A stretch of 6,447 nucleotides of DNA from Microcystis sp. T1-4 (GCF_000297435.1 NZ_CAIP01000017.1:1-6447); one strand, 5' to 3'. Shown: positions 1 to 6,447, numbered from the stretch's first letter. Notes: generated from the letters alone by a model not told the origin. A program made the numbers and translations.

Positions 1-3000
1 GGGTTGACTAATGACTATAGGAATACTATATATATTATCCGTATCATCGGTTTCTGCTTGATAATTATATTGATCCGTCTTCAGCAATAAATAGCCACTC
101 GTAGCAGCTATATAACTAGGCAAGGTAACATTGCCCGTCATTGTATAAGTTTCATCGGGATCTAAAGGTACGTTGCTATTAGATGAATCAATCCAAAAGT
201 TATTTATATAATAGTCATTATCATTGCCCCAGATGTTATCAGAAGAATAGACAATGCCATCGCTCCAAGAACTCCATGGGGTGGTAACTGTACCTTGATT
301 TTTAACCGTCCAATTCACGGTGAAAGACTGTTCTAAACCCACATTAGTAGGAGCAGTAGCCTCAGTAATCATTAAATTGGGTAACTCTCCCGTTAGGGTG
401 ATAGAGGGAGAAAATTCTGAGGTGTTGCCATCGGGATTAGTTGCTGTGCCAGTAATATAGCTATACAGTCTCTCGGCAGACAAGGAAAGGGTAAAATCAG
501 CACGACCATTATCATCCGTAGTCACAGTGATATAGGTACGGTAATCCTCTCCTTCTCCGTTACCACTAGCATCCTGTGTACGATTAGCAAAAATTTCAAT
601 CCTGTATTCCTTATTGGCTTCACTATCTAGATAACCAATCAAGGTGGCTGTTCCTGCGACAACTTCAGCAGAGGTGAAAACGGGATAGTTTTGTAAAGCA
701 TTCGCTCCTGTATCGCTATCACCTTCATCATTAACGGTGACTCCATCCCGTCCTAAATCAATCCCTAAACCATAATTCTCATAGATACTATTGCCTTGAA
801 TAGTATTTTTCTGAGAATTATCTACGGAAATGCCGTTAGAGTTGTTATGGTTGATGGTATTTCCTGTAATTGAATTACCTTGTGCCTCTTCTTGGATACT
901 CATCCCCTCGGCATTATTAAACAGAGAATTACCTGTAATTTGATTACCTGTGGCATCGGCTCCGCGAATAACAACACCGGTCGATTGATTATAATAGATG
1001 TGATTGCCTTGCACGAGGGTATTTTTTGCTCCAGCTAAATCAATCCCATCATCCCCGTTACCTAAAAAATAGTAGCCTTGGCTGCTAGTACCAATCCAGT
1101 TACTGAGTATTTGATTATTATTGGCGATATTTCCATAGGACAATACACTTACGCCGGTGTTAGTATTGCCAGCAATAATGTTTTTGTCAATAATATTATT
1201 GGAACCGTTAACTATCTCGACTCCAACCCCATTAGGACGGGATGAAGTTCCCGATGAATCAAGACCAATGTAATTATTAACGACTCGGTTATCAATTGCA
1301 GTTTCACCATTAATTAATACACCTGGTTTTTCTGTGTTACCAGAGATAATATTCCTTTCACTGGTAGTCGCTCCCCCAATCAGATTATTGGCAGATTCAA
1401 TTAAAATACCCCCTTCTCCATTGCCAAAGAAAAATTGGCCAGCCAATCCCTCAAGATTGTTGCCAATTTCGCTAATAATATAATTAACTCCGCCAATATA
1501 ATTACCTTGAATAATATTATTACCTTGGTCAGTTAATTGTATTCCATAGCCACTAAACTGAGTAATAATTAAGCCACGGACGGTACTGTCACCAGCACTA
1601 ATAACTAGACCTGAGACTGCTTGATCTGGTTGATAATAAGTAAGATAATAACCACTAATTTGAATGATCGGCGTTCCCGCGTATCCCGGTTGACTGGTAC
1701 CATCAATCAAGACAGGGGATGTAATTTCTGGCAAAGCCGATAAGGGAGTTATGGTATTTGTATAGTATCCACCCTCACCAATATTAAATACAATGGTATC
1801 TGTACCCGGATTATTATTAGACTCAGTTATTGCCCACCTTAGAGAACCTTCCCCATCGTCGTTGGTATTAGTAACTGTGTAAGTAGTTCCCGGATTATTA
1901 GTAATAGCAAAGCGAGCAAAACCCAATCCTGGACTACGAATACCTTCACCATTGAGAGGGCCGACATTACCGTAATCATCTGAAACAGTCAGAGTATCCC
2001 CCTGGGTAACATACAGATAGCCATTTAGATAAACAGCGCCACTACCTTTCCCAATATTGAACGGCACATCAGGAAGGGTTTCTAACCAGCCATTTGCCCC
2101 CACTTTAGCAAAGTTACGATTGTTAATTAAACCCCGTCCTTCATTAAAAGGCCAACCATCTGTACTGGTTTCTCCTCTTAATAGATACAAGTCTCCATTA
2201 ACTGCGGTGACAGAGTTACCCCATAAACTTGTCCCAGTACCGCTATTTGTCCAGCCTAAATCATTTTTCAGTGAGTAAATTAAGGTGCTTTGGGAGGCTA
2301 AAGGCGATTCACCATTGGGAGTAGAAGTCAAGAGGCTTCCTCCCGGATAAGCGAAGTCATCATGAGTCCACATCACCAATTGATCGCCACTGAGGTGATA
2401 TAACCGATCATTAGTTGTATTGTACTCCCAATCTCCATTACGGGGAAAATGCTCCCCGGCAAAACTCCAATTAGGGGTTAATTGGGTATGAGTTCCACCA
2501 CCACCAACATTATCAGTACGAGCAAAATTGTAATCTCCTCCTCCTGTATGATGGAGAATTACTGGTTCTTCATTGACATCTAGCCCAAGGACTCCGGCAT
2601 TAACATTAATTAATGGCGAATCTTCACTGGTACTGGTTTTTTCCCATTCCTGCGTCCAAGTACCGCTAGTACCGGTGCTTAAATCGTAGGAATAGAGAGC
2701 CGCTATTTGTGGACCTGAGCGGAATTGGTAGTAATATAATTTATTGCCCGCCACAAACAGAGGATTAACTAAATTACCGGCGGAGAAAGCATCCCCCGAC
2801 ACCCCTTCACCATTTAATATCGGCAAATCTTCCCAGGTATCGGTTGCGGGATTATAGCGAGCAAAACGGACAGAACCGTTAGCAATACCTAGATTTTCTA
2901 AACTTTCCCCGCTCTCATCGCTCAAATTACTATTTAAGTCAATATAATCATCATTGCCATCGCCGCTAAAATCGGCGGCATAGACATAAGTTCCGTCAGT

Positions 3001-3129
3001 GGCGAGACCGCCACCAGCACTAACTCCGTAGTCGAAAGGTACTGCCGCTAATTGTTCCCAACCCAATTCCTGAACCATCGAAGAAGAGGTGGCAGTTGCT
3101 GTTTCCTGTACTGACAGAGGATTACTCAT
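1..3129 (-). CDS. Large modular exoprotein (propeller-like, CSLREA, beta-helix, CARDB), 3' end outside window
   Basis: I translated 1043 codons without a stop from ATG at 3129 to base 1, so the C terminus is missing. Residues about 20-410 are Gly/Asp/Trp/Tyr-rich with kelch- or propeller-like blades (NGDLYLLRGE 311-320, NGYLYVTQGD 369-378) and an acidic DFSGDGNDDYID loop at 53-64 that could bind calcium. Residues 416-435 (TYTVTNTNDDGEGSLRWAIT) match the CSLREA-type junction that precedes beta-helices. Residues about 500-790 carry NosD-like coils such as GNNIIQGNYI, GNQITGNSL and GNSITGNTI, typical of a right-handed parallel beta-helix. Residues 787-912 (LGIDLGRDGVTVNDEGDSDT, then beta-rich sequence) form the usual post-helix module. 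Residues 916-1040 look like CARDB, an adhesion-related Ig-like fold. An in-frame TGA lies about 85 bp upstream with no ATG between; Met18 is a less likely start. No Sec signal peptide or membrane helix is visible, so export through a C-terminal signal (type I) is inferred. A cell-surface, matrix or carbohydrate-binding role is likely; the ligand is unknown. Confidence 0.9.
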   Translation of the reverse strand, partial: MSNPLSVQETATATSSSMVQELGWEQLAAVPFDYGVSAGGGLATDGTYVYAADFSGDGNDDYIDLNSNLSDESGESLENLGIANGSVRFARYNPATDTWEDLPILNGEGVSGDAFSAGNLVNPLFVAGNKLYYYQFRSGPQIAALYSYDLSTGTSGTWTQEWEKTSTSEDSPLINVNAGVLGLDVNEEPVILHHTGGGDYNFARTDNVGGGGTHTQLTPNWSFAGEHFPRNGDWEYNTTNDRLYHLSGDQLVMWTHDDFAYPGGSLLTSTPNGESPLASQSTLIYSLKNDLGWTNSGTGTSLWGNSVTAVNGDLYLLRGETSTDGWPFNEGRGLINNRNFAKVGANGWLETLPDVPFNIGKGSGAVYLNGYLYVTQGDTLTVSDDYGNVGPLNGEGIRSPGLGFARFAITNNPGTTYTVTNTNDDGEGSLRWAITESNNNPGTDTIVFNIGEGGYYTNTITPLSALPEITSPVLIDGTSQPGYAGTPIIQISGYYLTYYQPDQAVSGLVISAGDSTVRGLIITQFSGYGIQLTDQGNNIIQGNYIGGVNYIISEIGNNLEGLAGQFFFGNGEGGILIESANNLIGGATTSERNIISGNTEKPGVLINGETAIDNRVVNNYIGLDSSGTSSRPNGVGVEIVNGSNNIIDKNIIAGNTNTGVSVLSYGNIANNNQILSNWIGTSSQGYYFLGNGDDGIDLAGAKNTLVQGNHIYYNQSTGVVIRGADATGNQITGNSLFNNAEGMSIQEEAQGNSITGNTINHNNSNGISVDNSQKNTIQGNSIYENYGLGIDLGRDGVTVNDEGDSDTGANALQNYPVFTSAEVVAGTATLIGYLDSEANKEYRIEIFANRTQDASGNGEGEDYRTYITVTTDDNGRADFTLSLSAERLYSYITGTATNPDGNTSEFSPSITLTGELPNLMITEATAPTNVGLEQSFTVNWTVKNQGTVTTPWSSWSDGIVYSSDNIWGNDNDYYINNFWIDSSNSNVPLDPDETYTMTGNVTLPSYIAATSGYLLLKTDQYNYQAETDDTDNIYSIPIVISQP

Positions 3130-3135
3130 ATCCTT
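3130..3135 (-). promoter_or_regulatory. Weak, very close ribosome-binding-like AAGGAT before the exoprotein ATG
   Basis: Read on the minus strand, AAGGAT directly abuts ATG at 3129. It resembles part of a Shine-Dalgarno sequence but is closer than the usual 5-9 bases, so it may not act as one. Cyanobacterial genes often lack a good site. The start rests mainly on this being the first ATG after the in-frame stop. Confidence 0.25.
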
Positions 3136-3276
3136 AGCTCTAACACAAACAAGGTTAATACTGGGGCGATTAGCGACTATTCGCAGCCAAACACACAGTA
3201 TTCCCACCGAGAATCAGATTAGCGGGAGGGGAACGGCTACTGCTAGGGCGAACATCGCTTCGCTGACCACTTTCCG

Positions 3277-3306
3277 AGCCTAGCCTAGATTAACTAGATA
3301 TGTCAA
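3277..3306 (-). promoter_or_regulatory. Possible sigma70-type promoter for the exoprotein gene
   Basis: A perfect minus-strand TTGACA (3306 to 3301) is followed after 18 bases by TAGGCT (3282 to 3277), a poor -10 element. If real, the transcript would have a leader of roughly 140 bases before ATG at 3129. The good -35 alone is weak evidence. An AT-rich stretch with TATAAG lies further upstream (about 3333-3345) and could serve instead. Confidence 0.2.
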
Positions 3307-3501
3307 GAAGGTTTCAATAACTTTACAGAAATCTTATAAAAACTTAACCAACTTTAGAAAATATAGCTATTAGTCATCCGCTTATTATTTCTATATTCTG
3401 GTTTATCACTGTTGAGATTGTCCAGCTGCCACCGGTAATGCTATGTTTATATTATTAAGTTATGTTAATAGCTTAATTGCTCTGGTTTTCATAGTTTAAA
3501 A

Positions 3502-3518
3502 ACAATAGACAATAGACA
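3502..3518. repeat. Heptanucleotide tandem repeat (ACAATAG)2ACA
   Basis: Two perfect copies of ACAATAG are followed by ACA. Short tandemly repeated heptamers in intergenic DNA are a known trait of filamentous and colonial cyanobacteria (STRR-type sequences). The array is too short to assign to a named class. It lies about 370 bp upstream of the exoprotein start. Confidence 0.55.
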
Positions 3519-3667
3519 TCTCCAAAAATTATAACCCAATCACAGCTTGCTTTTCGTCTATGTACTAACCAAGTAGTTCTAGGACGGAAATGTATATCTA
3601 GGGTGGGCTGAATAAATGTGAAATATAGACGAGGTAAGAAGTTGGCTCTCCCAGGTTTGGTGGTTAA

Positions 3668-3687
3668 AATGTATTCTAAGATACATT
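3668..3687. repeat. Hairpin inside the candidate element: 7-bp stem, 6-base loop
   Basis: AATGTAT (3668-3674) and ATACATT (3681-3687) are perfect inverted repeats around TCTAAG. The stem is AT-rich and no T-run follows, so it is not a classical terminator. Confidence 0.5.
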
Positions 3688-3700
3688 CCTCAAGAGCGAG

Positions 3701-3720
3701 GGAGTGGAAGGAACCACTCC
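3701..3720. repeat. Second hairpin inside the candidate element: 7-bp stem, 6-base loop
   Basis: GGAGTGG (3701-3707) and CCACTCC (3714-3720) are perfect inverted repeats around AAGGAA. The stem is GC-rich and stable. Size and loop length equal those of the hairpin 13 bases to its left. No T-run follows on either strand. Confidence 0.55.
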
Positions 3721-4001
3721 AGACACAGAGGACACAAAGATCGATCGATCATAGAGTAAGTTAAACTGATCACACAGAACCTAGAAGAGCCAGAAGTTTG
3801 GGGACTTGTGTGGGGAAGCAGCTGCAAATTTTCCAGCTAGTGGCTCAAAAACCTTGCATCTTGAGCGGCGATTGCGTCCTGTCGGGGCGAATTCAGCCAA
3901 CCCTATCTATCGTTGCCAATTTAATTTTACTGACAAATATGAGACAATTAAAATCATTTTTATTTAGTTAGATTCCTTAACTAGAAAGACTTTTGCTCTT
4001 C

Positions 4002-4034
4002 AGATAATATTAGGTGGAGGTCTAATATTTATCT
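4002..4034. repeat. Strong AT-rich inverted repeat (12-bp stem with one bulge)
   Basis: AGATAATATTAG (4002-4013) pairs with CTAATATTTATCT (4022-4034), leaving one bulged base and an 8-base loop, GTGGAGGT. It lies about 100 bp past the MFS stop and could help end or stabilise that transcript, but no T-run follows in either direction. It could instead be a transposon end or protein-binding palindrome. Confidence 0.55.
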
Positions 4035-4110
4035 AAGCGGCTATCTCCAATTCAGACGATAGTAACTCAATAAGAACAACCGAAAACCGTCGGGAAGATT
4101 CTAACATTTG

Positions 4111-4128
4111 CTGATAACTGATAACTGA
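4111..4128. repeat. Heptanucleotide tandem repeat (CTGATAA)2CTGA
   Basis: Two perfect copies of CTGATAA plus four bases of a third, starting 10 bp beyond the MFS stop codon. The unit length equals that of the 3502-3518 repeat, but the sequence differs. Confidence 0.6.
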
Positions 4129-4137
4129 AAAGTTCCG

Positions 4138-5628
4138 CTAATCTTTAGATAAATTCCCAGAAACATACCAAGTAAAACCACCGCCGATGACTGCCATAAC
4201 TGCTAAAGCTAATAATACCGGTCGGAGTCCGAATTGAGTTTCGGCGATACCCGCCACGGCTAAGGGTAAAGAGAGGGCAATATTAACGGCATTGTTTTCT
4301 AAACCAAAGACTTTACCGCGCATTTCGGGGGGTGTATCTGCCTGTAGGGTAGTTTGCATGGGAACCCCGACTAAAGCGGCAAAAATCCCTAATAAAGCGG
4401 TCATAGCGAAGGCTAAAATTAAACTCTTTGTTGCTAGGGATAAACCGATTAAAGCTGCCGCCATACCCAGGGAACCCCAGAGACTTAATTGGGTGTGGGA
4501 GAATTTTTGGCCCCAATAACCCAAGGTAATCGCACTAACTGCCATTCCCGCACCACAGGAGGCTAATAAAAAGCCAAATTGAGAAGCTTTTAACCCGGGT
4601 AGTTTTTCGGCCATACTGACGGCTAATACCGATAGAGCGGCAAAAATACAGAATAAGATGACTAATTGAATTAAAGCGTTACGAACTTTATGATTTTTGT
4701 TGAGGTAACGAATGCCGTCGCGGATATCTTCCCAAACATGGGGCTGTTCTGCGGTAGGAATAACATATTTTTCGTTAGTTCGCAGGATAATTAGAATTAA
4801 ACCGGCAATTATATAAAAAGTACCGACAATCATCACTTTACCAATATCAAATTGTCCGGCTCTCGTGCCGAAAATGCTATCGGCAAAAGCTAATAGAGGT
4901 TCACCGATGGCAAAACCGATAATTAATACTGCCATGGTGGTTAAAGTATTGAGGGAATTAGCGGGTAGAAGATGACGACGTTTTACCACCAATGGCAGGG
5001 TAGATTGTTCGGCAGGGGCAAAAAATTGGGTTAGGGTGGAGACAAGAAAAGTAATGACTAACAATAGGAAAAAACCGAGGGGTAAATTAAATTCTCCCTG
5101 TAGCCGGTAATACCAATTTCTTAAACCTTCCGGCAGCCAACCGAGGGGAATGGCTAAAGTTTGCTCGCGCACTAACCATAACAATAGGGGAATGAGCAGG
5201 ACAAAAGCCCCCCGTAAAAGGTTAGAAATAACTAAAACTTGTTTTTTTAACCATCTATCAACATATACACCCGCCACCGAACCCACTAACACCGCCGGAA
5301 TTGTATTAGCAATCATTATCGCCGATACCCAGCCACTAATCGACTGATCGGCTTTTTGGTAATGGGTGGCAATTAGGGAGATCATCAGAACTAAATAGAA
5401 TTTATCCGCTAATTGGGAAAAAATTCCCCCCGCCCAGAGAATGAGAAAGCGCGGGTTTTTTAGCACTGGGGCAAAACCCTGACTAGGACTGGATTTGGGC
5501 GCACGTTTAGGCAAGCGGTTCATGGTTTCTGTGTCGGATTGCCTCGGTGAGGAATCGGAAGAATTAAAAATAGGAGTGGAGGAGTCGCTGGAATTAGCGT
5601 CGCCAGTTTCTGAGTCAAACAGTTGCAT
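4138..5628 (-). CDS. MFS permease, MFS_3 (NreB/EntS-like) exporter family
   Basis: A 496-residue inner-membrane protein with about 12 hydrophobic segments, as expected for a proton-driven efflux permease. MFS motif A follows the second helix (GSVAGVYVDRWLKKQ, 116-130, with D123 and R124). The FFAPAEQSTLP stretch at 202-212 followed by LLPANSL (220-226) is typical of the NreB/EntS-like group, and PPEMRGKVFG (433-442) is the matching loop in the C-terminal half. The first 50 residues form a Ser/Asp-rich then Lys/Arg/Pro-rich hydrophilic tail, longer than usual. ATG at 5628 lacks a clear ribosome site; Met36 (5523) would remove the acidic part and cannot be ruled out. It follows recO by 22 bp and is probably cotranscribed. 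The substrate cannot be told from the sequence; metal, siderophore or drug export are possibilities known for the family. Confidence 0.9.
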   Translation of the reverse strand: MQLFDSETGDANSSDSSTPIFNSSDSSPRQSDTETMNRLPKRAPKSSPSQGFAPVLKNPRFLILWAGGIFSQLADKFYLVLMISLIATHYQKADQSISGWVSAIMIANTIPAVLVGSVAGVYVDRWLKKQVLVISNLLRGAFVLLIPLLLWLVREQTLAIPLGWLPEGLRNWYYRLQGEFNLPLGFFLLLVITFLVSTLTQFFAPAEQSTLPLVVKRRHLLPANSLNTLTTMAVLIIGFAIGEPLLAFADSIFGTRAGQFDIGKVMIVGTFYIIAGLILIILRTNEKYVIPTAEQPHVWEDIRDGIRYLNKNHKVRNALIQLVILFCIFAALSVLAVSMAEKLPGLKASQFGFLLASCGAGMAVSAITLGYWGQKFSHTQLSLWGSLGMAAALIGLSLATKSLILAFAMTALLGIFAALVGVPMQTTLQADTPPEMRGKVFGLENNAVNIALSLPLAVAGIAETQFGLRPVLLALAVMAVIGGGFTWYVSGNLSKD

Positions 5629-5650
5629 TATGATGATTTTTGCTATCTGT

Positions 5651-6433
5651 TTAAAATTCTAAGGGAGATAAACCCTCAACTAATGCCGAGGAGCGAAAAG
5701 TTTTTCCCAGATGATATTGAGTATAGCGGCGCAGCAGGCGATCGAGGTTAATCCAAGCTAGTTCTGAGGCAGGGTTTTCTGGTGGGGGAAAATCTGTTTT
5801 TCCTAAGCATTGCAGTAATTGCAGTTCTTGCAACGTCAGTTTACTATCGATTTTGGGCGGGTTGATGGTTTCTGTCAGGGCAGATAGATCTATTATTCCC
5901 CCTGCCTCGAAACTAAATCCTAGGCAATTGTTCCCAATTAAAGCTTTTCCCGTCAACAGGCAGTTATGGACTTGCGGCACTAAACCAGCAATTATTAAGA
6001 AATGAAAAATTGCTTGACAAAGATAGGGAAGTATGTATTGGTTCTCGTCGAGGACTTCAATTCTGGCCAGATGGCTGCAGATTAATTCGTATAATTCCCT
6101 CTGAGGTTGTTCACTCAGTGCGATCGCCAAAACCAGTTCACAGAGGTATTGACTAACGGTGAGTTTGGCGAGATTTTGACTTAATTTGGGATAAGATTCG
6201 ATAGTTTCAGCTTGAACGACCTTATCTAGGGATTTTCCGGCGACTATCAACAGATTATTGACCACAAATAGTTCACTTCTACCCCGGAGGGAAGATTTAT
6301 ACTTGCGCGCACCGGGGGCAATGGCTCTAATTAAACCATACTCGGCGGTCAAAATAGTTAAGAGGCGATCGGCTTCTCCGAAGGCCATTCCTTGCAGATT
6401 GATTCCAGTAGCTTGATAGGTACGAGACATCAT
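5651..6433 (-). CDS. recO: DNA repair protein RecO
   Basis: A 260-residue RecO, close to the family's usual size. RecO binds SSB and, with RecR (and RecF), loads RecA on single-stranded DNA during gap repair; it also anneals complementary strands. The N-terminal OB-fold region carries GEADRLLTILTAEYGL (19-34) and GARKYKSSLRGR (41-52), both highly characteristic. The remainder is the helical C-terminal domain. The two-CxxC zinc site of some RecO proteins is not intact: only C158 and C170 remain at roughly the right place, and the second pair is replaced by GGIIDLS (178-184). The start is firm because an in-frame TAA directly precedes the ATG pair at 6433 and 6430; which of the two is used is unclear. 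No Shine-Dalgarno sequence is visible. It is the first gene of the recO-MFS pair in this window. Confidence 0.95.
   Translation of the reverse strand: MMSRTYQATGINLQGMAFGEADRLLTILTAEYGLIRAIAPGARKYKSSLRGRSELFVVNNLLIVAGKSLDKVVQAETIESYPKLSQNLAKLTVSQYLCELVLAIALSEQPQRELYELICSHLARIEVLDENQYILPYLCQAIFHFLIIAGLVPQVHNCLLTGKALIGNNCLGFSFEAGGIIDLSALTETINPPKIDSKLTLQELQLLQCLGKTDFPPPENPASELAWINLDRLLRRYTQYHLGKTFRSSALVEGLSPLEF
6120..6127. repeat. HIP1 octamer GCGATCGC
   Basis: A perfect copy of the highly iterated palindrome found through many cyanobacterial genomes, here inside recO. CGATCG cores also occur at 5739-5744 and 6366-6371. It supports a cyanobacterial source; its function is not settled. Confidence 0.7.
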
Positions 6434-6447
6434 TTAAGTAGGTGGGT

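Larger units (their letters stand above)
3130..3598. other. Noncoding upstream region of the exoprotein gene
   Basis: No convincing protein gene is present; frames on both strands are short. From 3216 to 3285 there is a GC-richer block with the self-complementary stretch ATCGCTTCGCT and a repeated CCTAG (CCTAGCCTAG), set in otherwise AT-rich DNA. From 3321 to 3356 CTT-starting pentamers recur every 9-12 bases. From 3361 to 3598 the DNA is AT-rich and holds one heptanucleotide repeat. Its probable job is to carry the promoter and leader of the minus-strand exoprotein gene. Confidence 0.5.
3599..3905. mobile_element. Candidate MITE-like element with TA-flanked terminal inverted repeats
   Basis: TAGGGTGGGCTGAAT at 3599-3613 is matched in inverted orientation by TAGGGTTGGCTGAAT at 3905-3891, 14 of 15 identical; allowing five more outer bases gives 17 of 20. 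With TA taken as target duplication (3599-3600 and 3904-3905), the element is 303 bp and starts GGGT and ends ACCC, which suits insertion by an IS630/Tc1-mariner type transposase. The interior has no transposase-sized frame. It holds two hairpins, a near-duplicate nonamer (GACACAGAG then GACACAAAG, 3722-3739) and GATCGATCGATC (3739-3750). The family assignment is inference; a decayed IS end pair or chance repeats are alternatives. Confidence 0.5.
3906..4137. other. Noncoding region downstream of the MFS gene
   Basis: No credible gene on either strand. The region is AT-rich from 3910 to 4000, then holds the 4002-4034 hairpin and a heptanucleotide repeat close to the MFS stop codon. It should contain the 3' end of the recO-MFS transcript. 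A short CCGA/TCGG inverted pair near 4083-4093 is the only GC-containing terminator-like structure near the gene end, and it is weak. Confidence 0.5.

Noticed and set aside
860..960. DNA-level tandem repeat or CRISPR-like array
   Set aside because: The similar units encode beta-helix coils (GNSITGNTI, GNQITGNSL) and diverge as protein repeats do.
2057..2278. Plus-strand 73-codon frame
   Set aside because: It lies wholly antisense to the exoprotein gene and shows no family features.
3089..3283. Plus-strand 64-codon frame overlapping the exoprotein start
   Set aside because: It overlaps the exoprotein N terminus and its leader, lacks a ribosome site and has a composition typical of a chance frame.
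3321..3359. Full Pho box
   Set aside because: Only one of the half-sites fits the consensus well and the 11-base spacing is not kept, so I list only a phased motif.
3739..3750. GATCGATCGATC as a specific operator or origin element
   Set aside because: A 12-base palindrome of this kind can arise from HIP1-like sequence enrichment; nothing around it supports an origin.
4079..4093. Intrinsic terminator after the MFS gene
   Set aside because: Only a 4-bp CCGA/TCGG stem is possible and the following bases are only loosely T-rich.
4292..4519. Plus-strand 75-codon and minus-strand 67-codon frames inside the MFS gene
   Set aside because: Both are other-frame readings of the clearly coding MFS sequence.
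5150..5347. Plus-strand 65-codon frame
   Set aside because: Antisense to the MFS helices; no independent support.

Overview
The window looks like cyanobacterial chromosome, most probably Microcystis or a close relative. The evidence is moderate to low GC, cyanobacterial-type RecO and MFS proteins, one perfect HIP1 octamer (GCGATCGC, 6120-6127) with several CGATCG near-matches, seven-base tandem repeats between genes, and a probable small transposable element. The genus is an inference from style and cannot be proven from the sequence alone. All three protein genes lie on the minus strand.

Right part (4138-6433): recO is read first and is followed after 22 bp by a 12-helix MFS exporter of the MFS_3 (NreB/EntS-like) type. 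They probably form one transcription unit whose promoter lies beyond the right edge, since only 14 bp upstream of recO are present.

Middle (3130-4137): about 1 kb without a credible protein gene. It holds a possible promoter and leader for the left-hand gene, a GC-rich block, two short heptanucleotide tandem repeats, a candidate 303-bp non-autonomous element with TA-flanked inverted termini (3599-3905) that carries two matched hairpins, and a strong AT-rich hairpin at 4002-4034.

Left part (1-3129): one reading frame of 1043 codons without a stop, starting with ATG at 3129 and leaving the window at base 1. It encodes the N-terminal part of a very large modular surface or secreted protein: a propeller-like N-terminal half, a CSLREA-type junction, a right-handed parallel beta-helix of Asn/Gly/Ile-rich repeats, a beta-sandwich-like linker and a CARDB domain. 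This is the most distinctive item in the window. The DNA repair gene and the transporter are ordinary, and nothing links them functionally to the left-hand gene. I see no CRISPR array, tRNA, rRNA or complete transposase gene.
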